DNA of 64,000 nucleotides. Origin: Zanthoxylum bungeanum. Taxonomy: Eukaryota; Streptophyta; Magnoliopsida; Sapindales; Rutaceae. Below, one piece after another: positions 46,295 through 57,362 of this stretch. The first letter of the stretch is position 1, and every line of letters starts with the position of its first letter. Below the pieces are notes generated by a model that saw only the letters and a list, made by a program, of their open reading frames with translations, was not told the origin of the DNA and did no database searches. Location: positions 1 to 64,000 of the forward strand of contig SKCR01035555.1 of NCBI GenBank assembly GCA_019454045.1, written 5' to 3'. The position numbers and the translations under genes were made by a program.

Positions 46295-47809
46295 GTTGCC
46301 TCTACTTTGGTAGGCTTGTGTGATGTGTGACAATGACAAGTCTATGAAAGTCACGCATGTATTTTTACTTACCTGGTTTATTTGGCGTCGCTGGATTTTT
46401 AGCAGTTTATTTGTTGATTGATGGGCCTTCAGGCCATCTGATGCTTTGATTAGTGGTGCGATGCTTTGATCCTGGTATGTATATTTGTGAGAGTTGATGA
46501 ACCCTCAAGGCCCCTAATTCTTCGATCGGTCTTGAGATAATTCGATCTCAGTTATAGATTTGTGAGCGTTGATGGACCCTGAGGTCCCTAGATACTTTGA
46601 TCGATTGTGATATGTGTTGATCCCGGTTTTTAGATGCATTGATCTCATGTCCCAATTCCTGAAGCTCTACTGCATTCTTAGAGTTTTCTATGATACTTCG
46701 ACCCTTTTACTGAAGTCTATACCCGATTCTCGGAGCCGTCTACTGTTTTGTCCTTATTCCCATGGCTCTACTCCATCCTCGGAGTTGTCTAATGTTTGTC
46801 ATCATTTCTAAAGCTCTACCATATTTTCGGATTTGTCTTCCATTTCATCCTTATTCACCTGGCTCTACTCCATTCCCATAGTTTTCTGATGTTCTAGTGT
46901 TCTTTGCAACAATACTTTTTAACCATGTCTATCAACGTTTGTGAGAGTAGCGACAGAATAAAGTTCATGTCAAATTTCTTTACCAAATCGGTTCCTTGGC
47001 TTTCTGCTTTTGGAATAGTCTTTATGTTTTTGACCCACTGAGCGTTTGTCTATTCTGCTAACAAAGATCCCCATCCCAAATGAGGCTAGAAGCTTTCATT
47101 CTCCTTTGATCCCCTTTAGGTGCTCAACACACAAGTTCGGTACCCAAACATCACAACTATATTTTGTCCTTTTACAAATGATCGGGATAAACATTTTCAA
47201 CTATTTCCGACAAGACATTTCAAATATGTTCGGTCGGATATGCTTTCTAGACATGTCCGGCCGGACATTCGTCGAAATATAAAAAGGCATGAGCTCTCCT
47301 CATTTCACCATGATTCATTAAAAATAAAAATAAAACCTTCGTCCAGCCATTTCGTACCCAAGCTATCTCTTGTGTCCCTTGTTTATTTTCCCAACACCAC
47401 CATCGATAATGTCATGGATAAGACTTCTTACGTGTTCGAAGACCTATATTTGTCATTCGTCTCCACCTAGAATGCGCTTTCGGCAGCCAAAAGTCATTCA
47501 ACCATAAATAAGAGGACCTCATCCTCATTTGTTTTTCTTAAGAGATCATGTTTGCTCCCCACATGTAAGCTTCTTTCTTCCTCTTTCATTTGCATCTGTC
47601 CTGGTTTTTTCGAACTGGTAAATCATTGATTTATGTCTGGCCGGAGTTTTTCAAACTTTTATCGCCAATTATTTTATATCTAATCTTACATTTTTGTCAA
47701 GATAAAATGTTCGTCCGCGCTTTCATATTATGTGGCCACTCCTTAGGCCCTCTCAGGCCACCGTTTTGCCGCTTTCAATGCGCAACTAATCTGATTTCCT
47801 TTTTGTAGA
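46295..47809 (-). repeat. degenerate tandem repeats in the 3' region of the old Tat-type element
   Basis: From about 46435 to 46600, units centred on GTTGATGGACCCT...TTTGATC recur. From about 46660 to 46880, units such as GGCTCTACTCCAT, CTCGGAG and TTGTCTAATGTT recur three or more times. The organisation parallels the arrays after the 3' LTR of the young Tat element at 54980-56092, though the sequences differ. No coding frame is supported to 47809. Confidence 0.5.
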
Positions 47810-49870
47810 TTGATGCCTCTCGCTTGAAGGCTAGCAGTAATCCCGCTAGTATCTAGAAGTGGTATGATGAGCTCCCTTCGATTGTGCGACCTCAGATTGC
47901 TGTTACTAGGTTCAATCATTTCATTCATTGCATCTCCGCTTTGTATAAAAAGTATGACAAGTAGGGGCTTCAAGCGTCAATAAAATACTGGATGGATACA
48001 ACCAATACTTCCACATGCCGATCGGAAAGATTGACTTTTACCCTGGGGGACTTTGCTTACCTTACTGACATCCCATGTTAGGGGCGCTTACTTGATTTTG
48101 ATGGCGGCATGTACTCCCCCACTGTTCGAGCTGGCTACATTCGTCGCAGACTGGGGGTCGTCCCAAAGGTCATCTGAGACGTTATTCCATACGAGGAGCT
48201 GCAGGCTCATTAGGAGAAAAGGGACCCTACCAACAAGGACGAGGTCGATCAACTGGCGTGGTCATTCCTTCTCTATATATTTGGATACGTACACATTGTT
48301 TGCCGACGTAGCCAGTTCGATAGATCTGTGACTTCTGCCACCACTGATCTTCACACCATACGGGAGTGGGATTAGGGTTCTCCTGCCTTGGCGGTTCTGT
48401 ATAGAGGCTGGACTGGTGTTGTCATGATAGCGTGTACGTCCAGGGCTATGAATTATTGGTGGAGGTATGTGCCCATACTATGTTTACTTCTTGTTTCTGC
48501 TTGACTGGTGGCTTACCCAAGTACTTTTTGTTACCGCGGGCCTGGGCATATGAGTTCTGCGTGCTACCACGACCTTTTTCCCATTTCTTGAGAGGAGATT
48601 GTGTTCCCCAACTTGTCTCACTAGAATGAGACAATTGTGGGGTCGGCTGAGTCCTACGATCTGAGTGTGCATAGAGATAACGAGCTCTCTTGGGGCATGA
48701 TTTGTGATTTTCACTTTCTTTTTTTGATTCTTCTTCTATATGTGGGTAACACCCTTCTTATTCTTTTCAAATTGATACAGCCTAGTGAGGGACAGCCATT
48801 GATTACTTGTCTGAGCCAATCCGTTCTTCTTTCCAGAAGAATAGTTTGTGTCTATTTCTTCTGGGTACTGATCAGGGAGTATGGTATCTGGGTGAGTGTG
48901 TAATGTTTAGCACCTGGCTTCTAGAGTTCATGCTTCTCCACCCACCTCTTGCTATTTGGTCTCCAGATCGACGGGGAAGACCTGATGGCAACCCTGAATG
49001 GCCTCCCTATTGAGGATTTTCTAGTGGAAGGAGGGTATCAATAGTAGGCTCGTTCTACTCCTCTTGGGTCCCTACCTCAGTCTAAATCTCACTGTGCTAC
49101 TAAGATATGCATTGTTATTTGTCTCTTTGAATTCCCTTTCAAGTCTGTGTTTTCTACTAACATGATTCTTGTTGTAGGCTTGCAGGAGAGGCCACGAGAT
49201 ACACTGTGTGAGTCACCCCCTTGATGTTGAGGAGGAGGAGTGTGATGCGCCGGTTGACCCAGCACGGTATGAAGGGTTTGTCTTTGTCTTCAGTGCTGGC
49301 TCCGTTTGGCATTATTCTTGGCTCAGTGAGGCTTTGGCCGAATCCCACCTATGTAGTCTGCGATGATGGGTGGGGCTTGCTTTGGAGGGGAGATAATCAT
49401 TGATTGTTACCCTGGCGGACGCTACACATGTAAGTTTCTTCAAATGCTTGTTTTCTCTTTTCTGCCAGGTTCTCTTTACTTATCAAGCCATGTTGCAAGT
49501 TCTTGACGTAGGCAGCGAAGGTGGAGTTGACTTCTCAGAGCTTCTCTTACTAAGGACCTGTAGATAAGAGTTAGTATGTATGCTTGTATGCGTATATGCA
49601 TGGTTTTCTAACCTTTGTTCTTTGTTTCTGATTATAGCGCTGCATTGAGGAGCTAGAAGCGCAGGTTAGGGATCATCAGGATCTTCAGCACCAATTTGAC
49701 TTGTTGCACAAGTGCTACGCCACTTTAAGGGCCCATGACAGTCAATGGAAGGTCCGCACAAAGCGATTGCATTCTCGGAACGCACAGAGGGTGCCCAAGC
49801 CTGATTCTTATGACTGATGAGGCGGAGAAGGATGATGAGGAGGAGTCATCTGGTGAAGGTTCTGAGTAGA
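47810..49870 (+). pseudogene. plant mobile domain (PMD) protein pseudogene, multi-exon
   Basis: After an acceptor-like TTTTTGTAG at about 47809, the plus strand encodes VRPQIAVTRFNHFIHCISAL. After several in-frame stops it continues with LTFTLGDFAYLTDIP, AGYIRRRLGVVPKVI, DQLAWSFLLYIFGYVHIV and GSPALAVLYRGW. This pattern (TLxDxxxLxxxP, LLYxxGxxxF, WGxxALAxLYR) is that of the aminotransferase-like plant mobile domain. Later exon-like pieces follow, one after a TTGATACAG acceptor near 48780, and the last (about 49636-49869) encodes IEELEAQVRDHQDLQHQFDL and an acidic end. It is antisense to the adjacent old Tat-type LTR. Extra ORFs are known in Tat-lineage elements; a captured host gene is the alternative. 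Confidence 0.6.
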
Positions 49871-50429
49871 ATAGATTTTTCTTTTCTATATAATGACGTT
49901 TATAAATAAATATTTTCTACATACTTTAACTTCAATTAATAAAAATGTCGTTTATTTTCAATTGACTTATCATTTATAATACATTTAAATATCACATAAA
50001 CACTATTTACAAGACTCTTGCTAGAACTCATGATGCTCGTATCTCTTTTATGTCAAGTCAAAAATAATATCAGATGGAGTAAAAAAAATTCGGTTAGTAG
50101 GGTTCATTCTGAGAGTAGGAATCCTGCTGTCATATGGTAAAACCCTTAATATTCTCTATATATAGGCATTGCCCCAACTTATTTCCATCGCAAAGGGTCT
50201 TTGTTTTTCTTTTTCTTTTTCTTTTTTTTTTTGCGTTTTTGAAGATCACATGAGGCTTTTTTTCTCATTCTTTTCTTTCCAAAGGACCGCTTTCTCTTGG
50301 CGGACGTTCGGCCATCTATAAAAAAATCCGGCCAGATATTTTTAATATTCAGCCACCCAATTAGTAAATATGATCGTCCCTTAGTATATTTGGCTGCCTC
50401 TATGGCTCACACTTTACAAGATCTCGTGG
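49871..50429. other. unassigned stretch with CCGGCC-type motifs
   Basis: No gene. Two copies of a TTCGGCCATC or TCCGGCCAGATATT motif, the same type dispersed from about 45120 to 47650, occur at about 50308 and 50329, which suggests this is still part of the old Tat-type sequence. A T-rich run lies at 50203-50232. Confidence 0.45.
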
Positions 50430-51649
50430 TGTTGGGTCTCTAAGATCATTCCCAAAAACATATAAGCATAAACATGTGTGAATACGCAAAGGAATATAGC
50501 GGAAAATATACTCACAATGCTTGATTGGATGTAGATGGAAAGTTCAAAATTTTTGCCTCCTTTGAAGTGCTCCAAGTTCCTCTTTGAATTTGTATGTTGA
50601 GCTCCAAGCTTTAGGTTTGAGATTCCAAACTCTAGGGAATATTTCCCTATCACCTGTGTATGATTCTTTTAAGTGCTAGCTCCAGGAAACTTTTACAACA
50701 AAACATCCCCTTGTTCCTTTGAAACTCACGGCAATGAGAGAAAATAGAGAGGAGAGAGCTTTTCAATTTTTTTATTTTGTTTTTCTAAAAAACCTTATAC
50801 AAAAAGTCTCTCAAATTTGGTATATGCTTTTCCAAAAAGCTAAAGCAAATTTTGGAGGGAAAATTGCATTTATTGTTCCCAACCACTCCCATCACTCAAC
50901 TTTGACACTCGATGGACAAGTGATGTAAGTTGTGATGTGACTTGTGGGCCCCACTTTAATTCAAAATCCGAGTGGGCCCGCAAACATATTCCGGGCTCGG
51001 GTTCGTTAATTCCGAATTAACGAATTTTCCGTTGCGACTTAATTAAATCAAATTTAATTAAATAATTATACCGAGCAAAATTACTATTAAAGTCGCTCAC
51101 GAATTAATTCTAAATTAATTTGTTCGCCCGAATTAAAATCCAATTTTAATTCCGTTATGAAATCTAATTTCATATAATATATCGAATATATTATTTAATC
51201 GATTAATTCCAAATTAATCGCTCTCTATCTTTTAATTGAATTTTATCCCAGATAAATTCTTGCCGTAATTAATCTTAGATTAATTTTCTGTTCGAGTCAT
51301 ACATCATCGGTGAATCTTTGGGAAGCGACCCATGAGATCCATGGATATGTTAGCAGTAAATCTGGTCGTCAGACTATCCGAACATGTACGTACCTCGTAC
51401 CACGTTTTTACCGATTTACGAGACATGGTTGGCTTCTAACAAAGCGCCGTGCCTACCCAATTCTCCAGAAATATTCTTTTAGGAATATATAATCTATGTC
51501 AGGCGTAGTATAGATAATATTGCGTATTGCGATCCAATATCAAATTACAAAATGATAAAATAGCAATATACATTGTCACATAGTTAATTTGTACAAAAAC
51601 CACAATGTCTTTTACAAATTGTGATGCTATGGGTCATAATTGTCCAACA
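50430..51649 (-). repeat. 3' LTR of family 1 copia (internally deleted)
   Basis: On the minus strand it starts TGTTGGACAATTATGACCC at 51649 and ends TAGAGACCCAACA at 50430, about 1220 bp. Relative to the LTR at 28504-30869 it lacks a block of roughly 700 bp: sequence equivalent to about 30080-30765 is missing at about 51543. Several copies of the TTAATC palindromic motif are retained near 51020-51290. Confidence 0.85.
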
Positions 51650-51660
51650 ATCTCCCACTT
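51650..51660 (-). other. polypurine tract of family 1 copia
   Basis: Minus-strand AAGTGGGAGAT lies next to the LTR start, identical to the tract at 30870-30880. Confidence 0.85.
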
Positions 51661-51663
51661 GGC

Positions 51664-52958
51664 CTATAGCCAGTCACTCAAGCATCTAACACATGAACTA
51701 TGTACATGTCGCTCAAACTTTTGCTGAGGAATAGATTTCGTCAGCGGATCTGCAATATTGTCCTCTGATGCGACCTTCTCGATCTTCACATCGCCACGAT
51801 GTATGATCTCACGAATCAGATGGAAACATCGAAGAACATGCTTGGATCGTTGATGAGACCGCGGTTCTTTAGCCTGCGCTATAGCCCCGTTATTGTCACA
51901 ATACAATGGAACGGGCTCAGCTGCTAACGGAACTACTCCTAATCCAATTAGGAATTTACGGATCCAAACTACCTATTTTGTTGCTTCAGCTGCAGCAATA
52001 TATTTTGCTTCTGTTGTTGAATCGGTAACAGTCTCTTGCTTGGAAGATTTCCAGCTTATTGCTCCGTGGTTCAAACAAAATATGTACCCGGATTGCGACT
52101 TACAGTCGTCTTTATCGGTTTGGAAACTTACATCGGTAAACCCTATTACCTCAAGTTCTCCATCTCCATAGATTAATAAATCATCATTAGTTCATCTAAG
52201 ATATTCTTAACCGCCATCCAGTGACCATCACTAGGATCGGCCTGATAGCGACTACACATGCTCAAAGCATACGAGACATCAGGTCGCGTACATATCATGG
52301 CATACATGATCGATCCGACTGCCGAGGCGAATGGGATCCGACTCATGTTGTCTCTCTCATCTTGAGTTTTAGGACACATGTCCTTAGATAGAGTGATTGT
52401 TCCATGTTGAATCTCTTCAACACTTTGTCAATATATGTGCTCTGGGAGAGTCCAAGCAGTTTTCTAGATCTATCCCGGTAGATCTTTATTCCCAGAATAA
52501 AGGCTGCTTCTCCCAGATCCTTCATGGAAAATTTTAATGAAAGCCAAGCTTTAACCGATTGTAGCATGGGAATGTCATTGCCAATAAGCAATACATCATC
52601 AACATAAAGGACAATGAATGTCAGTTCGCTCCCACTAACCTTCTTATATACACAAGGATCATCCTCGTTTTGAATGAAATCATATTCTTTTATGATCTCA
52701 TCAAAACGTTGGTTCCAAGAACGTGATATAAACCTTGTCTGCATGTTTTGGTATGACAAAACCGTCAGGCTGTTGCATATAAACATCCTCCAAAAGGTTT
52801 CCGTTAAGGAAAGCGGTTTCGACGTCCATCTGCCATATCTCGTAATCGAAATATGCAGCAATAGCAAGCATTATCCGAATGGATTTAATCATGACAACAG
52901 GTGAAAATGTTTCGTCGTAATCGACACCATGTCGTTGACAATACCCTTTCGCTACAAG
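51664..52958 (-). pseudogene. family 1 copia RT (C-terminal part) and RNase H
   Basis: 52892-52701 carries IRIMLAIAAYFDYEIWQMDV and the palm's first Asp. Frame 52867-52343 carries FIVLYVDDVLLIGNDIPML with the YVDD box intact at 52595-52606, then GEAAFILGIKIYRDRSRKLL. 52379-52173 holds SAVGSIMYAMICTRPDVSYA. 51906-51664 holds the RNase H end: [20 protein letters not shown] and EDNIADPLTKSIP. There are a few frame changes, for example near 52700 and 52360, and the gene is cut at 52963 by the gypsy insertion. Confidence 0.87.
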
Positions 52959-52963
52959 CCTAG

Positions 52964-54862
52964 TGTAGACAACAGAACCTGGGCGACGCTTTTCTAGGCT
53001 CGCGGCCTAGTTGGGAAGTATGAAATAACATGGAGTCGCCACCCGGTGTGAACCGGGACAAAGATTTAAGGCCGCACTCACCCCTCGCAAGGGAAGACCT
53101 CAAACCGTTGGGTTCGGAATGGTCCCTTACTTATGTCACTTGTGATGATATAATTTGTGCAATGAACTAACCAAGTATACTCAATAATCATGCTCAAGGG
53201 TACTTAGATCTAACATGCTTTCATCCAAATAATTTTCACGCAATGTAACACAACAAGCATATTGAACCATTGAATCACATGTATAAATCATTACCCAAAC
53301 GCATCATAAACTAAGAACATGCATAATGGACAACCTAAACATGCTTTAACAAATAAATAACAAACTAAATTAAACCATGCTTTAAATAATAAACATATAA
53401 CCTAAAGACTATAACATGCTCAAATACAAATTTGGATGAGACGAGATACGTGTATCTTAAGTGGTACGTGGCATTGTATCCCGAGTGCAGACCATACTAC
53501 CGTCCATTCGGAATCGGCTATGGAATTTACGTCCGGGTTTCCATCCGATATACCACAAAAGGGAACACATATCCCGCTCACCCAACAATCACATCATGCT
53601 TCAAACGACTCTCATGCCATTATATATCAAAATAAATAAAACAACAATAAAGAAGATAAGTAGAAAGGTTCCCTCAGGTCTAACCTCTTTTGTCGTCTAA
53701 GAAAGGGCGTTACACGTCCGTTGGAAGGGTGAATGATCCGCTACTCTTTTAGTTCACCAACTCCACGTCTTTCCTCTCTGTTTTGCTGCTCGGGCTGCTG
53801 TTTCAAGTCCGTTTCGCTGCTACGTTTCAGGTCACTGTCTTGATGGTTTAGCGGACTGTTTTGGGTGATTTTGAAGGCTTAGGGAGGTGCGTTTGTGGGG
53901 ATTTTTTAGGGAAACTTTATGGAGGTTTTTGGGATGGTGTTTAGGTGATTTTAGGACTGTTTTATGGGTTGAAGACGCAACAAAAACTGACCAGAACAGG
54001 GGACGAAACTGTGCAGTTCAAGGTGCAGTGAGGGGTGTTTCGGGACTGTTTTGGGCGCTGAATTGGAGCTGTGAATGGGGGGTCTTTTGTGCGACTTTGG
54101 GGCTGTATTTGAGGCTTATTTTAAGGTGTTTTAGGGCTGTGAATGGTGGCTGGAACTTGGCAATGGAGGGCTGTGAAAAGGGGTTTAGGCGTGAAGGGTT
54201 TTGGTGAAGGAAGAATGATGCGGCAATGGAGGGTGCTTAGGTTTAATGATTCGGCAATGGAGGCTTCAAGGAGTTTTTGGACGTGCAAGGAGGCTTGAGA
54301 AAGTGTTTGGGACGTGCTTGGGGAAATATGTGTGCTAGGTTTTGAATGGGGGGTGAAGGCCTCTTTTTATAGGCAAAGGGAGATGACTTTCCTAATTAGA
54401 ATAGGAGAGAATCTCCTAATTGGTTTCTAATAAGGAATAGATCTCCTAATTAGGATTTGGGATTGGATTTGATTTGGTAGGGATTGATTTGATTTCTTTT
54501 ATTTAGGTAAGGATTTAACAAGATTTAAACATGTGATTAATGTGCAATTACCTAAATAAAGGGCAATGGGCGTGAATCATGGCCAATGGGCATAGGTTTG
54601 GTTTGACTTGGGTTGACTTGGGTATTTGGGCTTGGTTTGGGTTAGGTATGTGGTCCATGGGAGTTTTGGGCCTAAGGTGAGCTTAGAAACGGAGGTATAA
54701 CGAGCAACCGAAGCGAAAACAACGAGATTAAATCCATCAAAAATTCTATTTTCCAACTTTACCCTTCCAACGTCCGTTTCCCGCGACTTTCATGACTAAA
54801 GAAGTAGTTGCCTCCATACGAGACTCATCATTGGGCTAATGTGTAAAAATGCAATGCCTACA
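52964..54862 (-). repeat. 3' LTR of the Tat-type element
   Basis: 1899 bp, TGTAGACAACAG to GCCTACA on the plus strand. On the minus strand it starts TGTAGGCATTGCATTTTTAC directly after the PPT. Overlapping short frames at 53432-53700 recur identically in the other LTR and are not genes. Confidence 0.92.
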
Positions 54863-54878
54863 GTCGCCCCCACTTTGA
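54863..54878 (-). other. polypurine tract of the Tat-type element
   Basis: Minus-strand TCAAAGTGGGGGCGAC lies immediately before the LTR start. A diverged version follows the old LTR end at 46294. Confidence 0.8.
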
Positions 54879-54979
54879 TGGGACTTGTGCAGTGTGTGAC
54901 AATGACAATCCTATCAAAGTACGTGCAATGCATTTTTACTTACCTGGCTCGCCAGCTGTCACCTGGTCTGCCTGCTGTG

Positions 54980-55858
54980 CTGAGTTGATAATGCTAAACC
55001 CCGTACCTAGGGCGTCGCGGTTGCGTCTCCATACCTAGAGTGCCGCAGTGATGATGTTGGTTGTCTGAGTGCTAACCCCATACCTAGGGTGTCGCAGTGA
55101 CGCCTCCGTACCTAGAGTGCCACAAATGTCTGAATAGTCCACATGCCGTACCTGGCGTGCTAACCCCGTACCTAGGGCGTCGCTGTGGTCTGAATGCTAA
55201 CCCCGTACCTAGGGTGTCGCGGTGACGTCTCCGTACCTAGAGAGCCACAAATGTCTGAATAGTCCACATGCCGTACCTAGCGTGCTAACCCCGTACCTAG
55301 GGCGTCGCTGTGGTCTGAATGCTAACCCCGTACCTAGGGTGTCGCAGTGACGTCTCTGTACCTAGAGAGCCACAAATGTCTGAGTGCTAACCCCGTACCT
55401 AGGGTGTCGCAGTGACGCCTCCGTACCTAGAGTGCCACAAATGTCTGAATAGTCCACATGCCGTACCTAGCTTGCTAACCCCGTACCTAGGGCGTCGCTG
55501 TGGTCTGAGTGCTAACCATGTACCTAGGGTGTCGCGGTGACGTCTCCGTACCTAGAGAGCCACAAATGTCTGAATAGTCCACATGCCGTACCTGGCGTCT
55601 AACCACCGTACCTAGGGCGTCGCTGTGGTCTGAATGCTAACCCCGTACCTAGGGTGTCGCAGTGACGTCTCCGTACCTAGAGAGCCACAAATGTCTGAGT
55701 GCTAACCCCGTACCTAGGGTGTCGCAGTGACGCCTCCGTACCTAGAGTGCCACAAATGTCTGAGTGCTAACCACGTACCTAGGGTGTCGCGGTGACGTCT
55801 CCGTACCTAGAGAGCCACAAATGTCTGAATGCTAACCCCGTACCTAGGGTGTCGCAGT
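54980..55858. repeat. tandem array built on GTACCTAG units (3' UTR of the Tat-type element)
   Basis: More than twenty copies of CGTACCTAGGGTGTCGC- or CGTACCTAGAGAGCCACA-like units alternate with GTGCTAACCC, GAATAGTCCACATGCC and ATGTCTGA linkers. Several combinations recur as higher-order blocks (compare 55135-55260 with 55260-55380 and 55440-55570). There is no coding capacity on either strand. Confidence 0.9.
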
Positions 55859-56092
55859 TGTGATATCTCCATGTCCGGAGTGCCGTACCTGGCTGAACTG
55901 ATCTGATATCTCCATACCCAGAGTGACGTACCTGGCTGAACTGATATCTCCATACCCAGAGTGACGTACCTGGCTGAACTGATATCTCCATACCCGGAGT
56001 GCCGTACCTGGCTGATCTGATATCTCCATACCCGGAGTGCCATACCTGGCTGATCTGATACCTCCATGCCCGGAGTGCCGTACCTGGCTGAA
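55859..56092. repeat. 38-bp tandem repeat array
   Basis: About six copies of a 38-bp unit containing GATATCTCCATACCCGGAGT and then GCCGTACCTGGCTGA. The unit shares GTACCTGG with the preceding array. Because 38 is not a multiple of three and the unit lacks stops on the minus strand, all three minus frames stay open (55779-56232). These are repeat-born frames, not genes. Confidence 0.9.
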
Positions 56093-57362
56093 ACTGATTT
56101 GAACCAATGTGGGCCTCGCCCACAAAATGCCATACCCGGCAGGTCTACTACTGATGCTGATTCTCTATTTTGCACACTGTAGTGCCTCTCTTTTGAGATA
56201 ATCTCGATAGCTAAACATATTTTTGTCCTCAACCGATGCTTCGCGTCAAAGCCGAAGAATCTTCGAAGTATTCGACATACTCAAACCCAATCCCCTGAAT
56301 GGGTGATCTGAACCAGACTCCTAGTGTGTGTGTGTGCTAAGGCTCCTTCGCAGCTTATTCCTTAAGTTAGCCAACTCGATGATTTCGCTTCGGAGAATCG
56401 GATCAGTGGGTCTAACCAACCTGGATGTCTGGGTCACATTCTGTGATTACTGTAGCATACTTAACATGATATGGTCTTCTTTTATTGCATCGTCTCTTTC
56501 TTTTCATTATTTCCTTCATTTTTTTTTCTTTCTCTTTTTTTTTCTTTTTCTGACTCACCTACCCTTTAAGGTAGCATTTCTCCTCATGGTGGTCCTAATA
56601 CTCGCCCATGGGTAGCTTCACGCTTATCGGTTATAGGCGGTCTATTTCTTTTCTTTTCATTGCAGAGACTTTTCTTTCTTTATTTTCCAACCATATCATG
56701 TATCGTAGCATAGGCAAATCAGTGTGGACATCCAGGCAAACGGTCATTCACCGATCCACCATCTCTTCAACTAGTCATCTCATCAACCGCTCAGGCTTCT
56801 ACTGTTGAGATACCTTTATCAAGTGCTTCATGAGTCCAGCCGAGATCAATCCATTCAGAATACCGGATAAGAGCGTGTCTCGCGCTTCTCGCTTCTAAGG
56901 CTTCTCCTACAGCACATAATGTCATCACCGGACATATGTTTAACCATCAAAGACTTCTCTCTCACTCTTTTTTTTTTTTTTTTTTACTCACTCACTCACT
57001 CAATCAAAGGAATTCTTCCTCTTTACTGCTGACCATGTGGGCTTCGCCCCCGGGATCCATATCCGAATTTCAAACTCAAAATGGGCCTTAACCCTCAGAT
57101 TACCATCTGAATCTTAACACCGATGTGGACCTCAGCCTTAGGATTTCTTCCCAAATTCAATACAGTGCTTTCGCTGTTTCTGATTAGCTTGTCTTTGCCG
57201 TTTTCTCTTTTATTCTTCGATACCTGTGAATATAAAACAAAAAACACAAAACACGCAAAAAAAAGGAATGCAATAATGGGTTATATGTGTGCATGCATGC
57301 ATGAGTTCTCTTTATCCCGTTGGGTTAGGTCTTCTGCGGATGACTATTCAGTCTTCTGTCCC
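56093..57362. other. remaining 3' untranslated region of the Tat-type element
   Basis: No coding frame has recognisable features on either strand. It contains CT-rich runs (56470-56560, 56965-56985) and a short GT run at 56327-56336. The phrase GTGGGCTTCGCCCCCGGG near 57037 echoes GTGGGCCTCGCCCACA near 56108, hinting at diffuse repeats. Confidence 0.5.

Noticed and set aside
47046..47470. Overlapping plus-strand frames of 78 and 116 codons
   Set aside because: They span dispersed CCGGCC-type motifs and have no recognisable domain; kept as noncoding.
53432..53700. Three overlapping plus-strand open frames of 67-79 codons, repeated identically at 61155-61474
   Set aside because: They lie inside the two LTRs of the Tat-type element and are duplicated because the LTRs are; no domain or codon bias suggests a protein.
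54980..56092. Possible CRISPR-like repeat and spacer array
   Set aside because: The intervening sequences are themselves repeated, units vary in length, and the location is a plant retroelement 3' UTR.
55779..56232. Apparent repetitive protein gene on the minus strand
   Set aside because: The frames are a by-product of a stop-free 38-bp tandem repeat; all three frames read alike.
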